Shown here: piece after piece, positions 33,031-41,290 of the stretch | Position numbering within the stretch: the first letter of the stretch is position 1 | How the letters are laid out: the number at the start of each line of letters is the position of its first letter | Assembly (NCBI RefSeq): GCF_005768555.2 | Contig: NZ_VCHX02000071.1 | Coordinates: 21,263 to 85,262 of the forward strand | Reading direction: 5' to 3' | Length of the DNA: 64,000 bases | DNA from: Streptomyces sporangiiformans | Lineage (GTDB): Bacteria > Actinomycetota > Actinomycetes > Streptomycetales > Streptomycetaceae | Notes under the pieces: model-generated | What the model saw: only the letters and a program-made list of their open reading frames with translations | What the model was told of the DNA's origin: nothing | The model's database searches: none | Position numbers and translations under genes: made by a program

Positions 33031-34325
33031 ACCTTCTCCCCCATTCCCGTTCCCGTTCCCGTTTCGTCGGCGATGACCGGCCCTTCGGCGATGGCGGTCT
33101 TGAGCGATGCGCTTTCGTCCAGCTCGGGAGCGGGCGCTTCCATGTCGGCGCCAAGCGACTCCATGTCGGTCCGGCTGGGTTCGTGCAGTACCAGCCGGGT
33201 CCGCGACTCCGGCAGGATGCCTTCGCGCCGGAACAGCATCATCAGGACGAGGATGCCGCCGAACAGCAGGAAGTTGTACGAGGGGAAGTTGATGTTCGTC
33301 CCGAACTCCTCGTTGAAGGACGACCCGAACTGCGGCAGGCCGGTCGAGTTGACCCAGGCGAGGACGAGAGCTCCCAGCATGACCCCCCAGACGTTGCCCA
33401 TCCCGCCGAGTACGACCATCGCCAGCAGCGTGATGGAGATCGAGAAGTTAAACCGGTCCGGCAGGACGCCTCCGACATGCGTGGCGAAGGCGACGCCGGC
33501 CAGGCCGCCCGCCACCGCGCCGACGGCGTAGGCCGAGAGCTTGGTGCGCATGAGCGGAACGCCCATCATGCTCGCGGCGAGCTCGTCCTCGCGGATGGCC
33601 AGCCAGGCGCGGCCCAGCCTGCCGTCGCGCAGTCGCAGCGTGATGAAGACGACGACGGCCGCGATCAGCACGAAGATCAGGTACTTCCACACCAGGTCGA
33701 AGGGCCCGAGGCGGGTGGAGCCGATGCCGATCGGGTCGACCGGGGTGATGCCCTTGCTGCCGTTCGTCAGGTTGAAGCCGCCGATGTTGTCGCCGTTGGT
33801 GAAGACCTGCGGGATGATCTCGCCGAAGCCGAGCGTCACCAGGGCGAGATAGTCACTCTTCAGGCGGAGCGTGGGCGCGCCGATGATCACACCCCACAAC
33901 GCGCAGAACCCCGCTCCGATGAGGAGCACCAGCCAGAAGCTGATGTGGATACCCGGAACGGTTGCCGTCGCACCGCCGAAGATATGGATCTTCACCTGGT
34001 GGAAGAAGCCGGACATCAACCAGCCCGCGGTGTAGCCGCCCAGTGCCCAGAAGGCAACGAAGCCCAGGTCCAGCAGACCGGCGTAGCCGACCACGATGTT
34101 CAGACCGAGGGCGCAGATCACCCAGACGAGCGCCTCGTTGATCGAGGTGAGCGGCAGCCAGTTCCGGAAGAACGTCTGACCGCCGGCGCCGAGGTTCGGG
34201 ATCACGTAGTAGTACGCAAGGAACACCAGGACCGCTGCCGCGGTGTACCCGAGCGGCCAGCGCATGCGGTGCGGTATGGCCAGGCCCGGCATCCGCCTCG
34301 CCCGGCTCGGAACGTCGGACACCAT
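33027..34325 (-). CDS. livM: Branched-chain amino acid ABC transporter permease LivM
   Basis: 432 residues from ATG 34325; the frame continues upstream as noise across livH. About ten membrane segments with the LivM blocks YAGLLDLGFVAFWALGGYTA, PTLRLKSDYLALVTLGFGEI, AWLAIREDELAASMMGV and VLGGMGNVWGVMLGAL. A ~55-residue acidic, Glu/Gly-rich cytoplasmic tail is longer than usual. It begins 2 bases after the livH stop. Confidence 0.94.
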   Translation of the reverse strand: MVSDVPSRARRMPGLAIPHRMRWPLGYTAAAVLVFLAYYYVIPNLGAGGQTFFRNWLPLTSINEALVWVICALGLNIVVGYAGLLDLGFVAFWALGGYTAGWLMSGFFHQVKIHIFGGATATVPGIHISFWLVLLIGAGFCALWGVIIGAPTLRLKSDYLALVTLGFGEIIPQVFTNGDNIGGFNLTNGSKGITPVDPIGIGSTRLGPFDLVWKYLIFVLIAAVVVFITLRLRDGRLGRAWLAIREDELAASMMGVPLMRTKLSAYAVGAVAGGLAGVAFATHVGGVLPDRFNFSISITLLAMVVLGGMGNVWGVMLGALVLAWVNSTGLPQFGSSFNEEFGTNINFPSYNFLLFGGILVLMMLFRREGILPESRTRLVLHEPSRTDMESLGADMEAPAPELDESASLKTAIAEGPVIADETGTGTGMGEKV

Positions 34326-34327
34326 GG

Positions 34328-35374
34328 CTACACCTTCTCCGTGGACGGTCTGCCGAGCAGGCCTTCGGGCTTGAAGACCATCAGCAGGATGAGGATGGCG
34401 AAGACGACGCTCTGGGACCATTTCTGCCCGAAACCGAACGGCAGACCATCGTTGAAGCCCTGGATGAGGCCGATCAGGAGGCCGCCCAGCACAGCGCCGC
34501 CGATGTTGCCGATGCCGCCGAGGACCGCGGAGACAAAGGCGATGAGACCCAGCTGGTATCCCAGGTTGTACGCCGTCGTGCCCACGACCTGCTGGTACAT
34601 GACTCCCGCGGTACCGGCCAGCGCTCCGCCGATCAGGAAGGTGAAGGAGATGGTGCGGTTCACGCTGACGCCCATCAGCCGCGCGGCGTCCTGGTCCTGG
34701 GCGACCGCCCGCATGGCCTTGCCCTGCCTGGTGCTGGTGATCACCCAGCGCAGCAGCAGCAGGACCGGCACGGTCACCGCGATGACCACCAGCAGGCTGT
34801 AGTCGACCTGGAACTTGCCCACTCCGAAGGAACCTTCGGGAAGAACGCTCGGCCACTGCTTGGGAGTCGAGCCGTTCCATTTCAGACCGACGAACTGCAG
34901 GACGAAGCTCATCCCGACCGCGGTGATCAGCGGCGCGAGCTTGGGAGCCCGTCGCAGGCGGCGGTAGGCCACGAATTCGAGCGCCACGTTGATGCCGCCG
35001 CAGAAGAGCATGGTGCCGACGATCGTGACGAGCAGGAGCACGATGCCGAGCACACCTGCGTGTTCCTGCCCCATGACGGTCGTCAGCAGGAATCCGCTGA
35101 ACAGGGCGCCGAGCATGAACAGGTCGCCATGGGCGAAGTTGATCAACTCGATGATGCCGTAGACAAGGGTGTAGCCGAGGGCTATGAGCGCGTAGAGCAT
35201 GCCGAGGTTGAGCCCGACCATGCCCGCCGAGAAGAACTGTGACGGGGAGTTGATCAGGTTGGCGCCGAGCCAGATGGCGACGCCCAGAAGGATGACGTGC
35301 GTGGCGTAGCGCTGGATGACCGCCTTGCGGTCGATCGCGGCCGGCACCGCGGTGCTGGTGGCAGTTGCTGCCAT
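34328..35374 (-). CDS. livH: Branched-chain amino acid ABC transporter permease LivH
   Basis: 348 residues from ATG 35374. Family blocks: GLNLGMLYALIALGYTLVYG, IIELINFAHGDLFMLGA, GKAMRAVAQDQDAARLMGV and VLGGIGNIGGAVLGGLLIG. Eight or more membrane segments. With LivM it forms the channel. Upstream lies a strong hairpin (35435-35471) separating it from livK, which may let the binding protein be made in excess. Confidence 0.94.
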   Translation of the reverse strand: MAATATSTAVPAAIDRKAVIQRYATHVILLGVAIWLGANLINSPSQFFSAGMVGLNLGMLYALIALGYTLVYGIIELINFAHGDLFMLGALFSGFLLTTVMGQEHAGVLGIVLLLVTIVGTMLFCGGINVALEFVAYRRLRRAPKLAPLITAVGMSFVLQFVGLKWNGSTPKQWPSVLPEGSFGVGKFQVDYSLLVVIAVTVPVLLLLRWVITSTRQGKAMRAVAQDQDAARLMGVSVNRTISFTFLIGGALAGTAGVMYQQVVGTTAYNLGYQLGLIAFVSAVLGGIGNIGGAVLGGLLIGLIQGFNDGLPFGFGQKWSQSVVFAILILLMVFKPEGLLGRPSTEKV

Positions 35375-35434
35375 GAAGGTCCTCGCGAGGTCGAATAACG
35401 CTGTGGGCTGGGGAAGAGGGCCACAAGCCGGTCC

Positions 35435-35471
35435 GGGGCGGGCGTCACCTGGATGGGGTGGCGCCCGCCCC
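35435..35471 (-). terminator. livK-livH intergenic stem-loop (partial terminator or mRNA stabiliser)
   Basis: Arms GGGGCGGGCGTCACC (35435-35449) and GGTGGCGCCCGCCCC (35457-35471) can form a 15-pair stem with one G-U and a 7-base loop. No T tract follows. Such hairpins between a binding-protein gene and its permease genes commonly reduce read-through or protect the upstream message. Confidence 0.65.
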
Positions 35472-35486
35472 GAACCTCAGCTCAGC

Positions 35487-36755
35487 TCAGCTGACGGGCC
35501 ACGGCTTCAGGAACTTCTCTTCCTTGTCCTTGAGCTGGAGGACCGAGATGTCACGGACACTGACGTCGCCGGTCTTGGGGGAGATGTCCAGCTTCTTGCC
35601 CACGATCGACTTGTCGGCCGGGATGCTGATCCCGCTGCCCGAGAAGACCTGCTCCGTGATGCTCTTCCGGGTGCCGTCGGACTTCTCGATCGCCTGCATG
35701 ATCACCTGCAGTGCCTCGACCCCGTAGAGGGCGTAGCTGGTCGCCGGGTCGGCACCGTACTTCTTCTTGTAGGCGTCGAGCAGCTTGGCGCCGGGGCCGC
35801 CGTCCTCGCGGAGGGTGGTGGCGGTCAGGCCCGCGAACGTGATGTAGGCGCCCTGGGCCTGTGCCAGTCCGTCGAATTCGGGGTAACCGCTGAATCCGTC
35901 GGGCGCGATGAGCTTCACCTTGGAATTGTCGCCGAGGACCTTGACCTTGTCCTTGACGAGCTGGCCGCCGTTGTTGTCGAAGATTCCGGCGAGGTACACG
36001 CAGTCCGGGTTCGTGGACTTGATGCTGGTGAACAGCGCGGTGTAGTTGGGCTGTTTGACGTCCCACGCCTGGTTGCCGAGCACCTTGATGCCCTGCTTCT
36101 TCGCCTCTTCCTCGAAGGCCTTGCCGACGCCCTGCCCGTAGGTCTGGTTGTCATTGAGGATGTAGCACTTCTTGGCGCTGAGATCCTTGGCCGCGAACTG
36201 GGCTCCCGCCGCGCCCTGGTAGTCGTCGGTCGCGATGACACGGGCGTAACTGCGCTTGCCGGACGGGAAATACTTCTCCGGCTCTCCCGAGTCCCATGCC
36301 TTTGTCAGACCGGGGTTGGTGTTCGCGTGCGACACCATCAGCATGGGGCCCGTCGGGTCCTGGTTCAGAACCGGGGCGATGATCTGCGCACAGCCGGAGT
36401 TGTAGGTGCCCATGACCGCGACTTCTTCGGTGTTGCCCACGTGATCCTGCGCGTTCTTGGCACAGGTCGCGTCGTCCCAGGCACCCTTGGCAGCGGTCGA
36501 GTCGTCGTACACCTTGAGCTTGACCTTGTACTTGCCGGCCTTGCTCCCTGTCTGGTCCAGGTAGAGCTGCATCGCGTTGACCGTCGCCTCGGAGGCGTCC
36601 TTGGACGCGCCCTGAAGCGGCAGGTCCACGCCTATGACGAGCGTGCCGCCGCCGGACGAGCTGTCGTCCGCGCCTCCCGAGGCGTTGCCGCCGCAGGCGC
36701 TGACCGCGAGTCCGGCCACCGCGACTGTCGCGAAAATCTTGGCTGTTCTGGACAT
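35487..36755 (-). CDS. livK: Branched-chain amino acid ABC transporter substrate-binding lipoprotein
   Basis: 422 residues from ATG 36755, chosen for GAGGAG upstream rather than the TTG at 36767. Lipoprotein signal with VSAC (Cys21). The rest is a LivK-type two-lobe binding protein: LVIGVDLPLQGASKDASEAT, MGTYNSGCAQIIAPVLNQ, YFPSGKRSYARVIATDDYQG, and NDNQTYGQGVGKAFEEEAKK. It presents the ligand to LivHMGF. The neighbouring amino-acid oxidase and cyclodeaminase genes make an amino acid ligand likely. Confidence 0.93.
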   Translation of the reverse strand: MSRTAKIFATVAVAGLAVSACGGNASGGADDSSSGGGTLVIGVDLPLQGASKDASEATVNAMQLYLDQTGSKAGKYKVKLKVYDDSTAAKGAWDDATCAKNAQDHVGNTEEVAVMGTYNSGCAQIIAPVLNQDPTGPMLMVSHANTNPGLTKAWDSGEPEKYFPSGKRSYARVIATDDYQGAAGAQFAAKDLSAKKCYILNDNQTYGQGVGKAFEEEAKKQGIKVLGNQAWDVKQPNYTALFTSIKSTNPDCVYLAGIFDNNGGQLVKDKVKVLGDNSKVKLIAPDGFSGYPEFDGLAQAQGAYITFAGLTATTLREDGGPGAKLLDAYKKKYGADPATSYALYGVEALQVIMQAIEKSDGTRKSITEQVFSGSGISIPADKSIVGKKLDISPKTGDVSVRDISVLQLKDKEEKFLKPWPVS

Positions 36756-37206
36756 CCGACTCCTCAATTCCGCAGGTAAGGGAAATCTGAAGCGCTTTTA
36801 TTACGCTTAAGCACACTGAAATGTTTCGATTACATCTCGAAACTGGATTGTGACGTTTACCCTCGATGTCGAGGAAATGGCATGCCAAGATGGCGACACG
36901 GTGGATCGAGCCGCTGGAACGGAGGAATTGACACCGACAGCGGCGAATTCGCTGTATGCAGCAGTCAATACCGGAGGGATACTTTAGGTAACCCGAATAA
37001 TCGGCGGCTCCCAGCTGCCGTCCGACGATGCCGCCGCCTCGACGCGGCGGCCAACTCGACGGTGATCAGGGCGGGTTGGGCGGCATCGTGAACGCCGCGG
37101 GAGACCATGCCCGGGTCGAGGCAGGTGTGGGTGAAGCCGTCGGAGCGACGCTGCCGCACAGCCACGAGGTTCCGTCCGGAGCGAGATGTCGGCCGACCGG
37201 CGGATC
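36756..37206. promoter_or_regulatory. Promoter region upstream of livK; otherwise empty
   Basis: The first ~200 bases (36770-36970) are distinctly A/T-rich, including CTTTTATTACGCTTAAGCAC, and should contain the livK promoter. The remaining ~230 bases are GC-rich, lie downstream of the flavin reductase fusion gene and contain no gene, hairpin or repeat that I can support. Confidence 0.45.
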
Positions 37207-38130
37207 TCACCACGGCAGGGGTGCGGTGTGGGAGATGTCGAAGAACCCGCCGCCGCCATAGACCAGTGGGGCCCGGTCCTCGTGGCGGGCGGAGACCACC
37301 CGGCCGGTGAAAACGGTATGACTGCCGGCCTCCAGCCGCTCCCCGATCTCCACCTCCAGCTGGGCGCACGACCCGTCGATCAGCGGCGCACCGAAGCCTC
37401 CCGGGGTCCAGGCCAGTCCGGCGAACTTGTCGTCCGCCTTGGAGGCGAAGATCCTGGCGACGTCCAGCTGGTCGGCGGCGAGGATGTTGATGCCGAGATG
37501 GCTCGCCCGGTGCAGGGCCGGGTGGGTCGCCGAGCTGCGCTGGACACAGACCAGCACCATCGGCGGGTCCAGCGAGATGCTGGAGAAGGCGTTGACGGCC
37601 AGCCCCTTCGGCGCGCCGTCGTCGTCCGTGGTCACCACCGTCACACCGGTGATGAACTTGCGGTGCACTCCACGGACGAGGTCGGGGTCCACGGCCGCCT
37701 GCACGGTGGTCGTGATGACGCCGAGCGCCTCCAACAACTGGCGGGAGTCGAAGGTCACCCACTCCTCGGCCACCTTGGGCCCGTCGAAGCGGGCGAAGGT
37801 GGCACCTGCCACCTGCACCGGCTTCCCGGTGGGCGGCACACCGAGGAAAGCGCCGGTGTGGTGGCCGGTGGAGCGCCACCGGATGGCCAGTCGGTCGCCG
37901 TCCCCGCCCTCGACGATCTCGTCGATCTCGGTCCGCAGATCGGGAAACGCCAGGCGGACGGCACGGACCGAGTCCTTGAACTGCTCGCGGTCCTGCGGCG
38001 CGGCGGCAGGTCCGCGGCGTCGTACGTAGGACGGGCTGAGCAGTTCGTCGAGCGCCTCGACCCGACCCTGGTCCCAGGCCGCCTGCCAGGCGGAGCGGAT
38101 GTGCGTCGCCCGGTCCAGGGTTTCCGCCAT
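37207..38130 (-). CDS. SnoaL-like domain fused to flavin reductase
   Basis: 307 residues from ATG 38130 with GAGGGAG upstream (GTG 38145 is less likely). Residues ~1-135 form a SnoaL/ester-cyclase cone fold: RSAWQAAWDQGRVEALDELL, AVRLAFPDLRTEIDEIVEG, WRSTGHHTGAFLGVPPTGK. Residues ~150-307 are an HpaC-type flavin reductase: FITGVTVVTTDDDGAPKGLA, NAFSSISLDPPMVLVCVQRS, HLGINILAADQLDVARIF. It probably supplies reduced flavin to the luciferase-like monooxygenase transcribed divergently, while the SnoaL part may bind or rearrange the product. This covalent combination is unusual. Confidence 0.87.
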   Translation of the reverse strand: MAETLDRATHIRSAWQAAWDQGRVEALDELLSPSYVRRRGPAAAPQDREQFKDSVRAVRLAFPDLRTEIDEIVEGGDGDRLAIRWRSTGHHTGAFLGVPPTGKPVQVAGATFARFDGPKVAEEWVTFDSRQLLEALGVITTTVQAAVDPDLVRGVHRKFITGVTVVTTDDDGAPKGLAVNAFSSISLDPPMVLVCVQRSSATHPALHRASHLGINILAADQLDVARIFASKADDKFAGLAWTPGGFGAPLIDGSCAQLEVEIGERLEAGSHTVFTGRVVSARHEDRAPLVYGGGGFFDISHTAPLPW

Positions 38131-38351
38131 CGGCTGCTCCCTCACTCATGCCTTGTATGGCAGGGGACAGTAAGGAAAGCACCCATCGGTGTCAATCCTT
38201 GGAACACAGACACCTGGAAAGATCTGGAGAGTTATTAACTGTGCAGGTCAGCTTTTGTTTCACCGTCATTAATGCTTGACGCCCCGGAACCGGCATCCTA
38301 GCCTCGGCTGCCATGGCACAGCGCGAGCTGGAAATACGGGAAGGACGCCGT
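38131..38351. promoter_or_regulatory. Divergent promoter region, flavin reductase fusion / monooxygenase operon
   Basis: An A/T-rich stretch (38195-38280) holds GTTATTAACTG and TCATTAATGC, related direct repeats about 35 bases apart, a likely site for the GntR regulator encoded at 43713. GGGAAGGA at 38339-38346 sits just before ATG 38352 and sets the start of the monooxygenase; the upstream ATG at 38313 has no such site. Confidence 0.45.
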
Positions 38352-39494
38352 ATGCGGTTCTCGATATTCCACAACCTCGGAGCGCCCGGACGGCTCGGCG
38401 AGTACGCCCAAGTCATGGAAGAGGCCCGGGAGTTCGCGCTCGCCGCGGAACAGGCCGGATTCTGGTCCACCTGGTACACCGAGCACCACTTCGGGCACGA
38501 AGCGTTCGAAATCACCCCGAACCCGGTCCTCATGGGCGCCGACATCGCCGCCCGCACGGAACGCATCCGCATCGGCCAGGGCGCGAGCATCGCCACCTTC
38601 TGGCATCCACTGCGGCTCGCCGAGGACATCGCCCTGCTCGACCAGCTCTCCGGTGGCCGCGTCGAAGTCGGCCTCGGCCGGGGTCTGTACGGACGCGAGG
38701 CACTCAACCTGAACGCGCTGGCCGACCCGCGCGACCAGGAGCGCAACCGCGCGCTGTACGACGAGACGGTGGAGATCCTGCGCAAGGCCTGGAGCGGCGA
38801 GTTCTTCTCGCACAAGGGCCTCTTCTACGAGTTCCCCGCCCCCGGCGTGCGGTGGAACCACCCCCTCTCGCCCGCCACCGCCGACTACACCGAAGCCGGC
38901 GTCATCACGAAGATGCAGGTCACGCCTTTCCCTCTGCAGCGCCCGCACCCACCGCTGTGGCAGGTCATCGACAGCCCCCGCTCGATCCGGGCGGCTGCCG
39001 CGGACGGTGTCCAGGGCATGTTCTGGCTGCCCCCGGTCTCCGCGCTCAGGGACCGATTCGAGCTGTACCGGAGCACGGCGAGCGAGGCCTCGGGGCGTGA
39101 GTACGCGCTCGGCGAGGGCATCGGCCTCGTACGGGACGTCTACGTCGCCGACACCATGGAGCAGGCGCGGGCCGACTTCGAGGAGTCGCTGATGACCACG
39201 TACCGGTGGATCATGCACTGGCGCGGGCTCGGCAACCTGATGGAGGCGGGCGAGGAGCTGACCGACGCGCACGAGCTGTCCTTCGACTTCCTGCGGTCGC
39301 GCAATCTGCTGGTGGGCACGCCGGAGTACGTCGCCGAGAAGGTCGCCGAGCTGCGGGACGAGGTCGGTCTCGAGCACCTGCTGCTGTGGACCACCCACCC
39401 GGGCCTTCCGCACCGCAAGGCGATGCGCAGCCTGGAGCTGTTCGCCGAGAAGATCATGCCGCGGTTCGTCACCGGCGGAGGCGCCGGTGCCTGA
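38352..39494 (+). CDS. LLM-class flavin-dependent monooxygenase
   Basis: 380 residues from ATG 38352 (MRFSIFHNLG), chosen for the GGGAAGGA site. Bacterial luciferase-like TIM barrel: EQAGFWSTWYTEHHFGHEAF, FWHPLRLAEDIALLDQLSGG, RVEVGLGRGLYGRE and the C-terminal GTPEYVAEKVAELRDEVGLE. These enzymes oxidise a substrate with O2 and reduced FMN (some relatives use F420). The divergent flavin reductase points to FMNH2. Heads an operon with two AA_synth genes, a hydrolase and an aldehyde dehydrogenase, so it likely opens or cleaves a C-N or aldehyde-yielding bond. Confidence 0.9.
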   Translation: MRFSIFHNLGAPGRLGEYAQVMEEAREFALAAEQAGFWSTWYTEHHFGHEAFEITPNPVLMGADIAARTERIRIGQGASIATFWHPLRLAEDIALLDQLSGGRVEVGLGRGLYGREALNLNALADPRDQERNRALYDETVEILRKAWSGEFFSHKGLFYEFPAPGVRWNHPLSPATADYTEAGVITKMQVTPFPLQRPHPPLWQVIDSPRSIRAAAADGVQGMFWLPPVSALRDRFELYRSTASEASGREYALGEGIGLVRDVYVADTMEQARADFEESLMTTYRWIMHWRGLGNLMEAGEELTDAHELSFDFLRSRNLLVGTPEYVAEKVAELRDEVGLEHLLLWTTHPGLPHRKAMRSLELFAEKIMPRFVTGGGAGA

Positions 39495-40104
39495 CGTGCG
39501 CAAGGTGTCGGCGCCTGAGGTCCGCAAGGTGGTCACCGTCACCGATGAGGTGCTGCTGGAGCTCGGCCGCCCGGTCGCGGTGCCGGTACGCCGGATCGCC
39601 GCGGCGGCGGTGATCCGCAATCCGTGGGCCGGGCTCGGTGTCGTGGCGGACCTGCAGCATGAGGTCGAGCGGATCGCACCCGGGCTGGCCCGGCTGCTCG
39701 CGGATCGGGTCATCGGGGCGCTGGGCGGGATCGACCGGGTCGAAGCCTTCGGCAAGGCGGCGATCGTCGGGCTGGACGGGGAGATCGAGCACGGCGGCGC
39801 GCTGATCCACACCCCGTTCTTCGGCAATGTGTTCCGCGAGTTGGTCGAGGGCACCTCGATCATCGTCTTCAGCGACGACCGGCTGCCGGCCGGGGAGCCG
39901 CTGACCGTACCGCTGTGGCACAAGACGGCGGCGGCCACCCGCTCGCACTACCAGACCGCGCACATCCGCGTCCCCGACGCGCCCCGGCCGGACGAGATCG
40001 TCCTCGTCGCGGCGGGCGCGTCCGGCCCTCGCCCGAACGCCCGGATCGGCGACCGCGCCACCGACCCCGTCGTCCGCCTCGCCGATCTGGAGACCGCGCC
40101 ATGA
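39487..40104 (+). CDS. AA_synth family protein, first copy
   Basis: 205 residues from GTG 39487, overlapping the monooxygenase by eight bases. It belongs to the family annotated 'amino acid synthesis' (AA_synth), whose reaction I cannot name. Shared blocks with the next gene: VIRNPWAGLGVVADL, EAFGKAAIVGLDGEIEHGGA and RSHYQTAHIRVPDAPRPDEI. The Lys and the Asp-Gly-Glu-Ile-Glu-His block are probable active-site residues because they are identical in both copies. The tandem arrangement suggests a hetero-oligomer or two consecutive steps. Confidence 0.8.
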   Translation: MPDVRKVSAPEVRKVVTVTDEVLLELGRPVAVPVRRIAAAAVIRNPWAGLGVVADLQHEVERIAPGLARLLADRVIGALGGIDRVEAFGKAAIVGLDGEIEHGGALIHTPFFGNVFRELVEGTSIIVFSDDRLPAGEPLTVPLWHKTAAATRSHYQTAHIRVPDAPRPDEIVLVAAGASGPRPNARIGDRATDPVVRLADLETAP

Positions 40105-40652
40105 AGGTACGCAAGATCATCACCTACACCGAGGACGTCCATACCGAGGGCGGCCGCCCGGTCGATCCGCCGGCCCGTACGGCGGTCGTGCTCGCGATCA
40201 TCGAGAACCCGTGGGCCGGGCAGGGCTATGTGCAGGACCTGCTGCCCGGCATCGACGAAGTCGCCCCGAAACTGGGCGAGTTGCTGGCTCCGAGGGTGGT
40301 CGAGGCGCTCGGCGCCCCAGTCGAGGCGTACGGGAAGGCCGCGATCGTGGGCCTGGACGGGGAGATCGAGCACGGCTCCGGGCTGATCCACACGCTCAAG
40401 TTCGGCGACTTCTTCCGCAAGGCGGCGAACGCCACCACCCTGCTTCCGGCGGTGGAAAAGCGGGCGGCGGCGGGCACCGTCTTCGACATCCCGCTCAAGC
40501 ACGTCACCGACGCCACGATCCGCTCGCACCACCAGAGCATCGAGGTCCGGGTCCCGGACGGACCGCGCCACGACGAGATCGTGATCGGCCTCGCCGCAGC
40601 GGCCCAGGGCCGACCACAGGCCCGACTGGCCCCACTGTCGAGCGAGCAGTGA
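40101..40652 (+). CDS. AA_synth family protein, second copy
   Basis: 183 residues from ATG 40101, overlapping the first copy (ATGA). It contains IIENPWAGQGYVQDL, EAYGKAAIVGLDGEIEHGSG and the matching C-terminal block RSHHQSIEVRVPDGPRHDEI. The two proteins share the same layout but have clearly diverged in between, so this is an old duplication. Its stop overlaps the GTG start of the hydrolase, and the junction itself has been copied into the hydrolase N-terminal repeats. Confidence 0.82.
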   Translation: MKVRKIITYTEDVHTEGGRPVDPPARTAVVLAIIENPWAGQGYVQDLLPGIDEVAPKLGELLAPRVVEALGAPVEAYGKAAIVGLDGEIEHGSGLIHTLKFGDFFRKAANATTLLPAVEKRAAAGTVFDIPLKHVTDATIRSHHQSIEVRVPDGPRHDEIVIGLAAAAQGRPQARLAPLSSEQ

Positions 40653-41290
40653 GCGACGCGGCGACGACGGCGACGACGGGAACGCCGGCACCGAGCGCGG
40701 CAGGGCCGGGGCCGGGCGCGGCAAGGCCGACACCGGCTGCGGCGCCCGAACCAGTCGCGGCAGCACCGGAGCCAGGCGCGGCGCGGCCGGCATCGGCTGC
40801 GGCGCACGGACCAGGCACGGCAGCACCGGAACCGGACGCGGCAACCTCGCCCCACACACCGCCAAGCCCGGCCGACCCCACTACCGAGCAAGCAATGAGC
40901 GACGCAACCACGACGGCGACGACGGGAACGCCGGCACCGAGCGCGGCAGGGCCGGGGCCGGGCGCGGCAAGGCCGACACCGGCTGCGGCGCCCGAACCAG
41001 TCGCGGCAGCACCGGAGCCAGGCGCGGCGCGGCCGGCATCGGCTGCGGCGCACGGACCAATCGCGGCAGCACCAGAGCCGGGCACAGCACCGGAACCGGG
41101 CGCGGCAACCTCGCCCCACGCACCACCAGCCCCGGCTGGCCCCACTACCGAGCGAGCAGTGAGCGACGCGGCGACGACGGCGACGGCGGGAGCGTCGGCA
41201 CCGAGCGCGGCAGGGCCGAGGCCGGTGGCGGCGCACGGACCAGGCACGGCAGCACCAGAGCCGGGCACAACACCGGAACCGGGCGCGTTT
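40621..41290 (+). repeat. Long tandem repeats (246 and 264 bp) spanning the hydrolase start
   Basis: Three units begin at 40621, 40867 and 41131 (the last is partial). Each starts in sequence copied from the last ~28 bases of the AA_synth gene, followed by a potential start codon (GTG 40649, ATG 40895, GTG 41159) and MSDA-like codons. Within units a shorter ~15-base Ala/Pro-coding periodicity recurs. All units keep the frame. The repeats encode a ~230-residue Ala/Pro/Gly-rich N-terminus. Confidence 0.85.

Noticed and set aside
36965..38182. 405-residue minus-strand frame next to the flavin reductase fusion
   Set aside because: It overlaps the real gene in another frame and shows Arg/Pro/Gly-rich shadow sequence without motifs.
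40621..41290. Possible CRISPR array
   Set aside because: The units are 246-264 bases, nearly identical along their length and coding, with no short repeats and unique spacers, and no cas genes are near.
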